DNA of 64,000 nucleotides from Echinarachnius parma (lineage: Eukaryota; Echinodermata; Echinoidea; Clypeasteroida; Echinarachniidae): contig JBAMJV010004000.1 of NCBI GenBank assembly GCA_037951105.1, positions 1 to 64,000 on the forward strand, given 5' to 3'. Below the pieces are notes generated by a model. It ran no database searches. It had not been told where the DNA came from and was given only the letters and a program-made list of their open reading frames with translations. The position numbers and the translations under genes are program-made. This document shows positions 11,747 through 23,719 of this stretch, one piece after another (within the stretch, counting starts at the first letter, position 1; each line of letters opens with the position of its first letter).

Positions 11747-12988
11747 AAACACAACAAAAAAGTAACTCCCCCCCTAAGCAAAATGGCGTAACTTTTTAAC
11801 GAATTGGGTCTGAGCAACATAACTTGGCAGGAATGTTTCTAAAATGATTGGCTAACGTCTCTGTGAAAATGAATTTGATCTGCCATGCCATGCATGATTG
11901 AGCACACATTAAAGGGAAAATATCACTTTTCAAAAGTCACAAGAGTCAAAAAAGTTAAAATTCTGCCTTTGATGTGTGGTCACTCATCCATGACTCGACG
12001 GACCAATTCATTTTCACACATATGTTAGTCGATACATGTAGGAACAATCCTGCCGAGTTATTTTGCTCAAAACCTTTTCGTTAAAAAGTTATGTTATTTG
12101 ATTAAGGGGGACTTATTTTTGTGTTGAGTTTAATTGAACAGTATTGTTGGAATAAACTCAACAAAAAAGTAAGTCTCCTCCTGATTAGAATAACATAACT
12201 TTTTAACAAATTTGTTTTGAGCAAAATAACTCGGCAGGATTGTTCCTACACTTATTGACTAACTTCTGTGTGAAAAAACAAATTGGTCCATTGAGTCATG
12301 CATGAGTGAGCACACATCAAAGGAAAGATTAACACTTTGTGTGCTCACTCATAGCGTGACTCAATGGACCAACTTCATTTCACTCAGAAGTTAGTCACAA
12401 AGTGTAGGAACAATCCTGCCGAGTTATTTTGCTCAAAACATTTTTGTCAAAAAGTAACGCCTTTTTGATTAAGGGGACTTACTTTTTTTGATGTGTGTAT
12501 TACAAAAGCGTACATGAATCATAAACACAACAAAAAAAGTGAGTTATTCTAATCAGGAGGAGACTTACTTTTTTGTTGAGTTTATTCCAACAATACTGAT
12601 CAATTAAACTCAACACAAAAATAAGTCCCCCTTAATCAAATAACATAACTTTTTAACGAAAAGGTTTTGAGCAAAATAACTCGGCAGGATTGTTCCTACA
12701 TTTATTGACTAACTTATGTGTGAAAATGAATTGGTCCGTCGAGTCATGGATGAGTGACCACACATCAAAGGCAGAATTTTCACTTTTTGACTCTTGTGAC
12801 TTTTGAAAAGTGACATTTTTCCTTTAATGTGTGCTCACTCATGCATGGCATGGCGGATCAAATTCATTTTCACAGAGACGTTAGCCAATCATTTAGAAAC
12901 ATTCCTGCCAAGTTATGTTGCTCAAACCCAATTTGTTAAAAAGTTACGCCATTTTGCTTAGGGGGGGAGTTACTTTGTTGTTGTGTTT
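11747..12988. mobile_element. 1.24-kb foldback (near-perfect long palindrome)
   Basis: The left half reads back as the right half around a centre near 12368. Outer ends are AACACAACAAAAAAGTAACT and the mirror. A ~45-bp module (ACATAACTTTTTAACGAA, then GAGCAAAATAACTCGGCAGG) appears six times, three in each orientation. It would form a very long hairpin. No coding sequence. Confidence 0.75.
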
Positions 12989-13179
12989 AGTTTACCGCGT
13001 TCCGCGCATTCCAGGAAATGGGTTTGTACCTTGCGTTGTATAATGAAGCTCAGTTGCGAGTCATGTGTGTTCGATTGTGTACCCTGAAAGTATATCAAAA
13101 TACACATTTACTATTTAAAAGATTCTACATCTAAGACTTGAATAGTTTACCTTCGGAGTTAATTAATTTGAGTCTGATC

Positions 13180-13491
13180 CAATAGGCGTACCCAGGGGAG
13201 GGGGATTTTTTTGTTGGGGGGGGGGGGGGGGGGGGGGGAGGGGGTTCAACCCCCCCCCCCTTTTTTTTGGACCAAATAATGACTGTTTTGGGGTTTTGAA
13301 CCCCTTCTTTACAATTTGTAGCTGGTCTCGAGACCACATTTAAGCCCTCGAAAATTGTAAATGTACTTGGTCTCGGCTTCAAAAAAATGTATACGGCCAC
13401 TCTCCTCCCCCCCCCCCCCTGCTTACATAAATTTGTCTGACGACAATATCCCCCCCCCCCCCCCCCCTGAAACATCCTGGGTACGCCACTG
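13180..13491. mobile_element. GGCGTACCCAGG poly-G element with 8-bp target duplication
   Basis: GTCTGATC at 13172-13179 and 13492-13499. Ends AGGCGTACCCAGG and CCTGGGTACGCCACTGG. The core has G, C and T runs. A related copy lies at 29136-29385. Confidence 0.7.
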
Positions 13492-14220
13492 GTCTGATCA
13501 CCATCATTCAGGTTTGTGTCATTCAAGTTTCTATTAATTCAATCCTCTTGAGCAAATTGAGTACACAAGATATGACGTCATACAAATCTTTTTTTTTTTA
13601 ATTTTCAAATTTGAACTTCATTTACCGATAGAGCTTACAAAATAATGTCCAAATACCCAAAATCAATTAAATATGTTAAGAATTGGCTGTGATATGCCTA
13701 TCCGCATGATTTTTTTTGTCATGGGAAATCAGTGCTTCCATCAACGCACCCTGTCGGCAAAACCGGGGGGGGGGGGGGGGGGGCTTTGGACGAATGGTCG
13801 CGTTCCAGTCAACGCGACGCTACCCACCCTTTCGGCATAAGCCTTTTTTCATAATATACAGATATAATATGCCTACCATACTGCTCTTTCAATCCCACCC
13901 CAAACAGCCCCAAACAGCCTTACAAAACATTACCCAAGGGCACCAGGTGACCTTGAGTAAAAAGTGGCTCAACTAACCTGAGTCTCCTACTAGGTATATT
14001 AAACAATGGTTATGAAAAAAGTCAACACCAAAACATGTGTATCCCAAGAAAACATGTGGGGCAAAATTTGTCTTAATAATTCTTACATAAAACACTCATA
14101 ATTAAGATAAAATTGACACATACAAAATATAGAATATTACCACAAATTTATTATTTTTTCATATTTGGTGATTTTTTGTTGAAAAATTCCGCTAATCCAA
14201 ACGTCAGTGTTGATAACACA

Positions 14221-15117
14221 GTGATTCATTGAATCACACTGTGGCAACATTATGATCATATGATATACATATAGTGGACTAGATGACACACTGTGGTAAA
14301 TATGTGTTAAGTTGTGAACACTGTGTTGGACTATGTGATTACTGTGTGGTAATCCATGGTGTATGAGACCCAACACTGTGAACACACTGTGTTACACATA
14401 AATTCATTGAATCACACTGTGGCAACACTATGATCACATGATATACACATAGTGGACTAGATGACACACTGTGGTAAATATGTGTTAAGTTGTGGACACT
14501 GTGTTGGACTATGTGATTATTGTGTGGTAATCCATGGTGTATGAGACCCAACACTGTGAACACACTGTGTTACACATAAGTTCATTGAATCACACTGTGG
14601 CAACACTATGATCACATGATATACACATAGTGGACTAGATGACACACTGTGGTAAATATGTGTTAAGTTGTGGACACTGTGTTGGACTATGTGATTATTG
14701 TGTGGTAATCCATGGTGTATGAGACCCAACACTGTGAACACACTGTGTTACACATAAATTGATTGAATCACACTGTGGCAACACTATGATCACATGATAT
14801 ACACATAGTGGACTAGATGACACACTGTGGTAAATATGTGTTAAGTTGTGGACACTGTGTTGGACTATGTGATTATTGTGTGGTAATCCATGGTGTATGA
14901 GACCCAACACTGTGAACACACTGTGTTACACAGAAATGCATTGAATCACACTGTGGCAACACTATGATCACATGATATACACATAGTGGACTAGATGACA
15001 CACTGTGGTAAATATGTGTTAAATTGTGGACACTGTGTTGGACTATGTGATTATTGTGTGGTAAACCACATAGTATGAAACTCAACACTGTGATAACACT
15101 GTGAACACATCATTTCC
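14221..15117. repeat. 178-bp satellite-like tandem array (~5 units)
   Basis: Period 178 bp over five units, nearly identical in the middle ones, the last slightly shorter. Each unit holds several CACTGTG/CACAGTG motifs, GATCACATGATATACAC and AACACACTGTG. It is part of the CACTGTG insertion. A frame encoding MFTVLGLIHHGLP repeats on the minus strand, but 178 is not a multiple of 3, so it is not a protein repeat. Confidence 0.9.
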
Positions 15118-15486
15118 ACATACATTACACAGAATTGACTATGTGAACATAGTGTGGTAACCGTGTGGTAACACTATGATTGTTCCATTTGCACCCTTAA
15201 GGGTGCAAATTTGAACCTGTACTATTTTCTTAATGTGTATATAAGAACCAGGGACTAATGATTTATTCCACGTTCTATTTACCATGTTTACATGTCATAA
15301 TCAATTGTCATAATTTTGCTATCATTATACTGTAGATGATTATATAGTTACATTATTCTATACACTCTGCTGGTGGATAATTTTCCTCTTTAATATGGTG
15401 TAAAATATCTGACATGTTACCATCCCTTTGCGCTGAGTATAAGTTAATGCAAGTCATTACTAGATAATAAAACGTACGTTACTTAC

Positions 15487-15525
15487 GTTCATTGATGTGG
15501 TATCTGGCTCGGATGTGGAAGCCAT
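15487..15525 (-). pseudogene. CHS-family locus 2, exon 1
   Basis: Thirteen open codons, MASTSEPDTTSMN, with a GTAAGT donor in phase 0, aligned base for base with exon 1 of locus 3. The exon itself is intact, but exons 2 and 3 are broken. The following intron spans 7.49 kb, most of it transposons. Confidence 0.7.
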
Positions 15526-15890
15526 AATGCATTGACACTATAAGTTGTAGGTGACAATCTCAATGAACAGGTTGTGTATTTTCACCTGAAGTTCGTATCA
15601 TCTGTACAAAGTTTTCGTTACCACATTTAGAAACCATAACCATAAATACATGCAATACACTATCACTAAATCGTACGAATTCAATAATCAACTGCTACGC
15701 GAATCGATCACGTGTACTTCGCACCGTGAACTTGTATGCACAATGTCGCTGGTCTTTATGCTGATATTCACACGAAATCATTAAACCAATTTGTTCAGAC
15801 TTTAGCCCCATCAATCAATGACATAATATTGCTTCACCGTCACGTGCAATTTGTGTGATAACGTATGTGTCTACTTCTCTGTCATGCTAT
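15526..15890 (-). promoter_or_regulatory. shared upstream region of locus 2
   Basis: Similar to the upstream regions of loci 1 and 3, including GTAGGTGACAATCTCAATGA close to the start and TCACGTGCAATTTGTGTGAT (an E-box CACGTG) about 315 bases upstream. The E-box is also present in locus 3. Confidence 0.4.
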
Positions 15891-16002
15891 TCTGTACTTC
15901 AGTACCTATTTTCTCTTCCTCTATACTGAGCTATCGTTTTAGTAGTATTACTTCCGTGGTCGGTATCAATTTATTGTTAATGTTTTTTATGTCTTCGATG
16001 TG

Positions 16003-16562
16003 TTAAAGGTAGTGTTGAGTATTGGTATTTCCCGAAGTGCCCCCCGAATTTTTGTTGTGAGATAATGAAAAACTGACTGTCAAATTCGAAAGAACATACA
16101 ATTTTAATGACAGAATAAACTTTATTTGATCAAAATCGGTTCAGAAACGGCTGAAATATCCATAAATATATTTTTATTCAAAATGTTCTTCACCGGCAAT
16201 CACCGGGCGATATTTAGACTTTTTAGAAAAATTTCAAAAAATGCTCGAAGACTACTTTGAAAAAAATCAGAATAGGTTTTTAAAAAGTCGTTGATGATAT
16301 CTCTATTGAATCATTATTTTAACAAACATTAAATGCAACAATTTTGTATGAAAAAAAGGCTTAAACCAATGATTTTTTTAAAAGCGCCCTCTTGAGTTGT
16401 AATGGCTCTTTTTGAATGATAACAGGGGTTTTACTTTATAGTCGTTTGTAATTGTGTATACTTTTTCGAGCATGGTGAAGTTATAACTATTACTTTGTAC
16501 CGTAATGGTGCAGGTTTTGGTTACTAAAGTTAAGTTTGACCAATACTCAACTATCCCTTTAA
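16003..16562. mobile_element. TTAA element family I (560 bp)
   Basis: TTAA at both ends, termini AAGGTAGTGTTGAGTATTGG and CCAATACTCAACTATCCCTT. Shares with the other copies a diagnostic interior: GGTTCAGAAACGGCTGAAAT, GCGCCCTCTTGAG and TTTCGAGCATGG. Non-coding. Confidence 0.8.
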
Positions 16563-16799
16563 TGTATCTTCTTCTTCTTCTTCTTCGGTATATAGTGCAG
16601 ACTTCATGACTGAAAATTATCGAACTGCTGTGTGGTGCACATACAGTCGTTTACAGGAACTCGAGTCCTTTTGGCAATCCTCAGGTTTTGTCACCATACA
16701 TTTATGTCATTGTTATTCTTTTCCTGGCAATAAAATGAATAAATAAATCAATGAATAAATAAATGCATAGTACAATGATATAATTAATGTAAAAATTAA

Positions 16800-17930
16800 A
16801 TAAATTGTCACACGGCGTTCGGATGACTGAGGGCGCAAATCCCGCATGGCAGCAATTTCAATTAAAGAGAGAAAGATTTAGTTTGATGTGTTGATATAAA
16901 GCCACGGGCGTACTGGCACATTTTTTTTTAGGGAGACCGAGGTCTTTTGCCCGAATAATATCCTTCCCGTTTTTTCACCTGACAAGCAAAAAACAACCAA
17001 ACAGACAAAAAAGTCTTCACCAGATTGATGCCCGAATGTTTTAGTCTGAAAATGACATGAGTTTGCACGAATATGACACAAGTTTGCCAGAATATGGCAT
17101 GAATGCATTTTGTGCCCGACTTTGACATGGTTTTGCCCGAATAAAGGTTCCATTTCCCCCGAATTTGAAATGCTTTTTGCCCGAATATGGTCGTTTTCAA
17201 ATCTCTCAGCCCCCCTCCCCTCAGCCCTTTGAGCCACTGATGAGAATTCGGGTCATAGTGTTTACCTAAGCTGTACAACGTACGTGTGTGTAGCGGTGAT
17301 GGTAATGTGTAGATTGGAGCAACAATTTACAAAAAATTAAGGGCAGTGCATGAAATGATTATTTTTTCAGCTGAATCTCAATTCCAAAAAAAATGTATGT
17401 GTAATTGGTAAATGATCGTATCGCTGCACATTTCTCAAGCCCCTTGCAGACTTAAACGTTCTGTTTTGTCCGTTGCTTCTTAAGCTTGCTGGTCCATACT
17501 ACATAATTAATCCTCAGAATAACTCATTATAGTTTCTGAAATATAAATATATAAATGTGATTAACAGTTCTCGAATCATAACTTTCAATATGTTGTATTT
17601 CGTCAATGCAAATCGTGTACATATTATATGAAGCCATACACCTGACTATAATAGCTTTAATAGCGGCACGTGATTCCTTCCCCAAAATTTTGCCCGATTC
17701 AATACAAGCAATTAATAACGGGGAAATCATTTAGAACAAAATATTTTTAAAAAATACATAAAGTGTGGCACCCCACAATTTGTCAACAACACTATGCCAA
17801 TGCCTTTTAACTATTAGTAACAATGCACGGTCTGCATAATAATTATCGATGTATGTTTTCAAAGATGACAATTTTACAACGACTGCACAAAATGTATACA
17901 GGTACAAATTACCTCCGAAATTTTCGGCTG
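16800..17930. repeat. segment duplicated at 27065-27785
   Basis: Upstream flank of locus 2, matching the flank of locus 3 in the same order: a degenerate ~30-bp repeat built on TTTTGCCCGAAT and GACATG, a C-rich stretch, CGTGATTCCTTCCCCAA, GTGTGGCACCCCAC and TGCACGGTCTGCATA. It shows that loci 2 and 3 were copied as a segment of several kilobases. Confidence 0.7.
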
Positions 17931-18101
17931 TCATACTTCGGTGGGTGATATTTGCATTGTGATCAAAAGTTTAAAATGTTGCTTCTTATTGTCGAAATAC
18001 AGATGAACCTTCGTACTATACGTCTTATCATGTATATTTCAGTCCTACATTAACAGCAATTCATGAACCCAAATCAAAGTCATTACCTTTTCACTAGCCG
18101 T

Positions 18102-18610
18102 TTAAAGGGGTAGTTTAGTTTTGCACATCACAATTTTTTTGTGAGATAATGAAAAACTGAGTGTCGAATTTGAGAGAACATAAACTTTATTTGGTCACAA
18201 TCGGTCCAGAAATGGCTGAAATATCAATAAATATATTTGATCTTATAATTATTTGGGGCCCAAATAATTAGATGATTTTTTCAAAAAATTAAAAAAATGC
18301 TTACACTTTTTCAAAAATGTTCAAAAGCGTTTTTTAAATAGTTGTTGATGATCTATCTACTTAATCATTATTTCAATAAAACATCACATGCATTATTTTG
18401 TATGAAAAATGGTTGAAACCAATGCCTTTTTAGAAAGCGCCCTCTTGTGTTTTAATGGCTCTTTTTGAATGATAACAGGCTTTTTACTTAGTCGTTTGTA
18501 ATTTTGTATACCTTTCGAGCATGGTGGAGTAATAACTATTAGTTTATAATGTTACTGTCCAGGTTTGGTTACTAAAGTTCAGCCTTACCAAAACTGTACT
18601 ACCCCTTTAA
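18102..18610. mobile_element. TTAA element family I (509 bp)
   Basis: Ends AAGGGGTAGTTTAGTTTTG and TACTACCCCTTTAA with TTAA on each side. Typical interior including TTTGGGGCCCAAATAATTAG. Confidence 0.8.
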
Positions 18611-18822
18611 CTTTTGTACTTTTCGGCCCCTTTGGCACCACAATTGTATGTACATTAATCGGCCATTTCATTTCAAGTTTTCTTATTTCTGGCTATGCCA
18701 TTGTAATTCACATTATACACTGTACACATTATTAGGTTACAATATACGGATTGGGTTAATGTAACTTTTGTAACTATGCACACGACACGAATGAAACGGA
18801 CATGCATTAATTTATGCACAAG

Positions 18823-19480
18823 TTTGTTTGTTTGTTTGTTTGTTTATTTCCGAAATCACAACAATAAATACAGCAATGAAGTGCAACGGGGGATGACCCA
18901 ATTCAGCAGAATTAAAAAAACAAAACCGCTGTTCTTCCAACGCCATTTGAACAATTCCATAAGAGTTAAGGAAAGAGAGAGAAAAGAGTAAAACAGGGAA
19001 CTGCAAATATTTACAATTTTATGGAATATATTCATCTAAAAATGTTTGAAATGATCTTAAGCTCGTAGCATTACGAATTTCAGGTTAGAATCATTTATAG
19101 TATAACGTAATCTGCCAAGAAAGCTTACAAGTCTACCAATTTTCTGACACATATTTTCAATATGCATATCCCACTTCAACTCTCTATCGATGTGAATTCC
19201 AAGATATTTTGTGCTTTTAACTTGTTCAATGCATATATCTCTAATTTTTATATCAATTTCATTACACTTTGACAACATATATCTTGTTCCAAAAAGCATC
19301 CAAACAGTTTTAGTGTAATTTATAAACAAATTATTTGTACGCATCCAATCATCTAACTTTAGCATTTCACTATTAAGAACAGACTGAACCTCTTTAGCAA
19401 CTCCATGGGAGAAATATATAACAGTATCGTCAGCATATAGGTGAACTGAAGATCGCTTGAATATATCAGGTGGACCCCTT
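18823..19480 (-). mobile_element. LINE fragment with reverse-transcriptase YADD box
   Basis: Minus-strand translation from 19480 gives VHLYADDTVIYFS, the catalytic box of a reverse transcriptase, then KTVWMLFGTRYML and VKSTKYLGIHIDRELKW of the thumb, ending in a stop at 19057. The 3' part ends in a GTTT repeat (as AAAC on the coding strand) at 18823-18845. CR1/jockey-type non-LTR element, truncated at the 5' side and without the C-terminal domain. The same 3' end recurs at 49363-49494. Confidence 0.8.
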
Positions 19481-20117
19481 TAAGTGAACAACAGAACACT
19501 GTTGATGTTTTATTTGGATTACATTTTATTTTGATAAAAGTCTATTTACTTCGATTGAAGTGCAGTCACGAGATATCATTATTTTTCACAAGACATCGCA
19601 GAAAGAAAATTCGCCAAAGCAAGTAACTCTTCACCAGATCGGATTTAATAGTAACTTTAAAAAATATATATCTTTACCTTGCCATTTATATGTTATTGCA
19701 CGCTTAATTCATAAATAATACAAATATATTTTTGTTAAATGTATATTCAATTCCAAATTTCAATGTTTTCATTATTTAACATTAACAATAAGGCAATTAA
19801 ATTTTGATGAAATATATTCATTCTAATAATTCATAGCATGATAAAACAGTTACCCGATGGATAATTAATTTTATATCCCTCTGGCTGGTAAGAATGTTCT
19901 AACAATGTCGAGAGAACGGCATGTGATACAAAATAGATCCACTATGTATTTTGTATGACATCATTTTACTATTTGCCCTAGCGAAAAAAAAATATTTTTA
20001 TTATTTTCCCCAGGGCAAAATAGTGAATGTGTAGCAATATATCGATTCGCGTATTCACAGCTCGCCCATTCACACGCAGACAATTCTCGCGATTGAAAGC
20101 TAAATGCCATGGATACA
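19481..20117. other. no feature recognised
   Basis: AT-rich, with no gene or clear repeat apart from the edge of the following element. Confidence 0.3.
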
Positions 20118-21121
20118 GGGGCGTCGATCACGGGGGGGGGGGGGGGGGGGGGGGGATGGGGGGATATATCCCCCCCCCCCCCCAGTATTTCAGGTGGGGG
20201 GATGGCCTGTATTATCATCCCCCCGAATATTTGGGGTTCAAACATATATAATAACATTAGAATTAAGAAGCATTGCCCCCTCTCATGAATGGAAGTTGTT
20301 ACTATAGTCTTCTTTAAACTACTTTTTGAAAATGCTAAACTGCCCAAATCCAAAATTTTCCGGGGCTGTGTCCCTGGAACCCCCATTAGGGTTATTTGAC
20401 CCAGTCCCAGCCCTGTACTCATTAAATGGTTTTATTCAGGACTTCTCTCTTGGCAAACTTTCAGGCGATCCTGGCCCACTGTGCGTCTGCGCTTCGCTCA
20501 CTAAAATTGAGCTAACTATTCAATAGATAATTGTATTTCTGGATATTACAAATCCCAAAGCTTCCGGGGGCTTTGCCCCCTGGACCCCCAACGAGCTTTC
20601 CAATGTGGGTATCGCTTGACTTATTCTATTCAGGGGTCCATCAGGATGATTGCAATCGACAGTATTTATCTATCAGACTAAAGTTCATCCATACTTGGAC
20701 AGTGCCCTCATCATAGCAGGAGCTTGCAATGTGCACTTAATAATCTACCAATCTCTAAACAGCTAAATCAAAAGCCAATTAACTAAAGAATAGTTAACTC
20801 TATATGTTTACATATAGAAAACATATTTATATCTGGATATGTTTCATCAGAATGCTTGCAAATATGTATCTATCAGGCTAAAGTTCATATTGGACAAAGC
20901 CCAGCTCATAACATGATGCTTGCAATGTACACTTAATAATCTTCCAATTTCTAAACAGCTGAATTCAAAAGCTTTGGGGCCCCCTAACACCCCCCCCCCC
21001 CCCCCCCCCCCCTCAGCCATAAAAAACCCGGGCACGCTGCTGGGTTGTCGCTTCGCTCCCTCGCCAGAGATTGTCAAAATGACGAATCATCCCCCCCAAT
21101 GGCGAGAAGAAATCGACGCCC
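20118..21121. mobile_element. long poly-G element, inverted copy of 816-1614
   Basis: Ends GGGCGTCGAT and ATCGACGCCC. Interior text runs in the reverse direction to 816-1614 (GACCCAGTCCCAGCCCTGTA versus its mirror near 1320; GGGTTGTCGCTTCGCTCCCT versus its mirror near 885). Flanks GCCATGGATACA and GCATGGATAACA form an imperfect target duplication. G/C runs of up to about 26. Confidence 0.65.
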
Positions 21122-21270
21122 TTGCATGGATAACAGGCAAATCTGGTATTAGATATCGGCACGGCACAGAATTGTCAAATTTTAGATCGATATCATGATC
21201 GGACGATTCATTTTTAGACAATTATCTGGGAAATATATATTGCTGAATTTGTTTGTATAATAACAATTTT

Positions 21271-21677
21271 AGGGTGATGCGGATATTAAATAGTTAGCTG
21301 AATAATCATGTATACTGCCCTCTTTTGGTTTCATTGAGTAGAAATGAGCTAGTGTCAATGCACTTGCACTGACAACATGTAGAAACTTTCGGCGTGAAAT
21401 TTGAGCTAAGTTTGTGGATTTTAGAGACATTTTCGTGAAGTGTACAATGTAACTTTCGGATGCATCATTCGTTGCCTATTATTATAGGATGCTACTATTC
21501 AACATTTAGGGCGAATATTTGATTATTTTATGAATTTTGTTTCTTTCTTTTTTTTCGTTGCATTCAAACTTCAAAGAAAGTTGCATTTTTGCTACCCATT
21601 TTTAAGTAAATTGTGTTCTATGTGAAAACAATGTTTTTTTTAAAATATAGATAGTGTATACTTATCCGCATCACCCT
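21271..21677. mobile_element. 407-bp inverted-repeat element (AGGGTGATGCGGATA)
   Basis: Perfect 15-bp mirror ends AGGGTGATGCGGATA and TATCCGCATCACCCT. Interior non-coding. Single copy in this window. Confidence 0.6.
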
Positions 21678-21821
21678 ATATAAAGTTGCATTCGCTAGGA
21701 TAGGATGATGAATGATGCTTCAATTTTCAATCATGCATGGACCTTGCCATTGAATCCTACGTTTTCAACTTTGAATACAAATAACGGGCAGTTTTAGATG
21801 ACGGATATACAACACATACTG

Positions 21822-21980
21822 TATACCATGCCGTTTTCGAGGCGCCATTTTAATCTATGGGCCTTCGGTAACTTCAAAAATACTATTTCCTTCGGGGCTG
21901 CGCCCCTCAGAAAATACTTCCACTACTGAAGTTACCTCAGAGCCCATGGTTTCAACTAGAGCTTCTCAAGGCATGGTATA
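21822..21980. mobile_element. 159-bp inverted-repeat element (TATACCATGCC)
   Basis: Mirror ends TATACCATGCC and GGCATGGTATA, with further inner pairing (GTAACTTC and GAAGTTAC around CTTCGGGGCTGCGCCCCTCA). Confidence 0.5.
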
Positions 21981-23143
21981 TTGTATAATATTCTTTCAGG
22001 GAGGCCGTAGTTCTACTCGGTATGTATCTTATAATGTCCCCTAAAATATAATATGATACCAGACTACTCATTCGAATAGATTACTTCAAATAATATTATT
22101 GCATCCATTTCATATATTGTTTCCATCCAATGTCTGAATGTCACACATAAGATCTATAATGCTACTGTAGAGATGAAAATGAAGAAATAAACATATACTA
22201 GGTAACAATTATTATTTGGCTGGTCTTATTCATGTTGCTTACACCAGCGAAAGCTGGCAAGTTTTAACGAGCATGCTATAGTGCATTTGATGCTTAAAGT
22301 TGTTGTTATCAAGAACGGAATCTAAACAATTGTCTCCTTTAGCAAGATGTTTTAATTCAAATTACACCCGTTAACACAAGGGGGTGCTAATATTCAAACA
22401 CCTGGAACAGATCCGCTCGGATCTGGAATATTAATTTTGTTTTGCACAAAGTAATGTGATTTCTTTTCTTAAACTGTACGTTAAGTAGAAATATAATATG
22501 CAAGTATTAAAAGCCACTTTAATGTATTTGAACGAACGTGTTGGTTTTATGATACTGCATTTCTTATCGAAAAACTTGGTAGCACAAGTCAACGCCCGCG
22601 ACTTTTATTCAAATAATAGTACATGTATGTATCAATTTGTCTGAACGGATTTTGATCAAACAAACGTGATTTCGATAGTGCTTACCTTTCAATTTCTACA
22701 CGTATAGGTTTCCTCTACCATGTCAACCTTTTCAAATGGCGTAAGGTAAGAATATTGACCGGGAGTGCATATATACAATATCGGGGGCACACCTTCTGTT
22801 TTTCTTTATTTTTGCACAAAAAAAATATTTATGTTTGTATTGTTTTTGTCGAATCACTAGGGGGAGGTGGCACGGTCCCCCCTCCCATGCCCCCACCCCC
22901 ATAGATATGCCACTGCAATTAAAATATCACTTTAATGTCATCGGAATGGCATGAGGTTACAAAATCCTAGAAGCAACCATCTGCAGATATCTAAAATAAA
23001 TGAGTGTCCTAAAATTCACAACGATGACGTATAATTATCGACTTGTGCTATAAGGTAGTACATTGAGAATATTGAATGGCATGTAAGTGTCATTAATTAG
23101 TTACCGACACAAAATTTCGATGCCTTTCTTTATTACTGCTGCT
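21981..23143. other. 3' flank of locus 3
   Basis: No gene recognised. On the minus strand this is downstream of the locus 3 stop codon and must hold its 3' end. Possible poly(A) signals (TTTATT on the plus strand) lie at about 23129 and 22805. Confidence 0.3.
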
Positions 23144-23448
23144 TTACACAACAAGCTGCCAAGCACAACAACAGCAACAACAAAAACGCCACCACCAACA
23201 AGATTTCTTCGGCTTCTTTTCAGGTAATTCTGAAGCTTCGTGAAGAAAGTTCGATATGTCCTGTTTTTGATTCTCCGTCAGAACCGTTGTGTCGTCCTCG
23301 CTCAGATTTCCACAAAACAGAACAAGCGATGCACACTCGAAGACGAGCTCCTGATTTGTACGAAAGGAATCCATTCGGGTGTCATAAATTGTGGCTTGGA
23401 GTTCTTCGTTGCTGAAGTCGTGAGCGATGACGATAATCTTCCCCTTTC
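23144..23448 (-). CDS. CHS-family locus 3, exon 3
   Basis: Follows the acceptor CGTATAG in phase 1. It begins GKGKIIVIAHD (fourth predicted strand), continues MDSFRTNQELVFECASLVLF (fifth strand) and a helix (NQKQDISNFLHEASELP). It ends in an extraordinary tail: a basic KKPKK, then CWWWRF, six consecutive cysteines, AWQLVV and a stop. Such a Cys cluster after basic and aromatic residues suggests S-acylation and membrane tethering (inference). Locus 2 keeps a shorter version (CCCFL). Confidence 0.8.
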
Positions 23449-23719
23449 CTATACGAAAAAGGAAAATATTTATATGAAATAAGTCGTCAACATTTCCTAG
23501 AAAAAAAAAAAAGCTTTAGGCTATGGGTCATTTCTTTTACACCTCGTTATTAGAGTGATTATAATTGATAAAGACCAATATGGTTAATTGTATCCTACCT
23601 CACCCAACAACAAATTACACTTTTCAGCTTATACCTTAACATATAGTAGAGTAAACTATTGAATTATGTTTTTTATGTTTTTTACAAACAAAAGTGACAA
23701 TATTGTTATCATCCAGACA

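Larger units (their letters stand above)
11278..13843. mobile_element. 2.57-kb inverted-repeat element, 9-bp target duplication
   Basis: Direct repeat TTTTTTCAT at 11269-11277 and 13844-13852. Inverted arms of about 100 bp: left begins GGCTTATGCCGAAAGGGTGG, right ends with its mirror. The arms include a GTCGC run and a C/G homopolymer. Inside are the palindromic element at 11747-12988 and the element at 13180-13491. No transposase seen; Mutator-like by duplication length. Confidence 0.7.
9461..13992. mobile_element. GGTTAGTTGAGCC inverted-repeat element, filled with insertions
   Basis: Left end AGGGGAGACTTTGGTTAGTT, right end as the mirror of GGAGACTCAGGTTAGTTGAG. The GGTTAGTTGAGCC motif also recurs inside (9487, 10364, 10382 and, inverted, at 11163 and 11187). 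About 3.5 kb of its 4.5 kb is accounted for by later insertions, listed separately. No coding sequence of its own. Confidence 0.5.
8995..15185. mobile_element. large CACTGTG-type insertion, host of nested elements
   Basis: Left end ACACAGTGTTACCACA (9003-9018) and right end TGTGGTAACACTATG (about 15163-15179) are mirrors. The related intron of locus 3 lacks the whole block. Near both ends the motif CACACTGTG and its variants recur dozens of times, including inverted arms at 9049-9112 and 9164-9225 and the 178-bp array at 14221-15117. No transposase found. Exact ends uncertain. Confidence 0.5.

Noticed and set aside
14137-15088. Five repeated minus-strand frames of ~74 codons with the same sequence (MFTVLGLIHHGLP...)
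   Set aside because: They are products of the 178-bp array; the unit length is not a multiple of three and there is no reason to expect translation.
14221-15117. CRISPR-like array
   Set aside because: Direct tandem units without unique spacers, in an animal genome.
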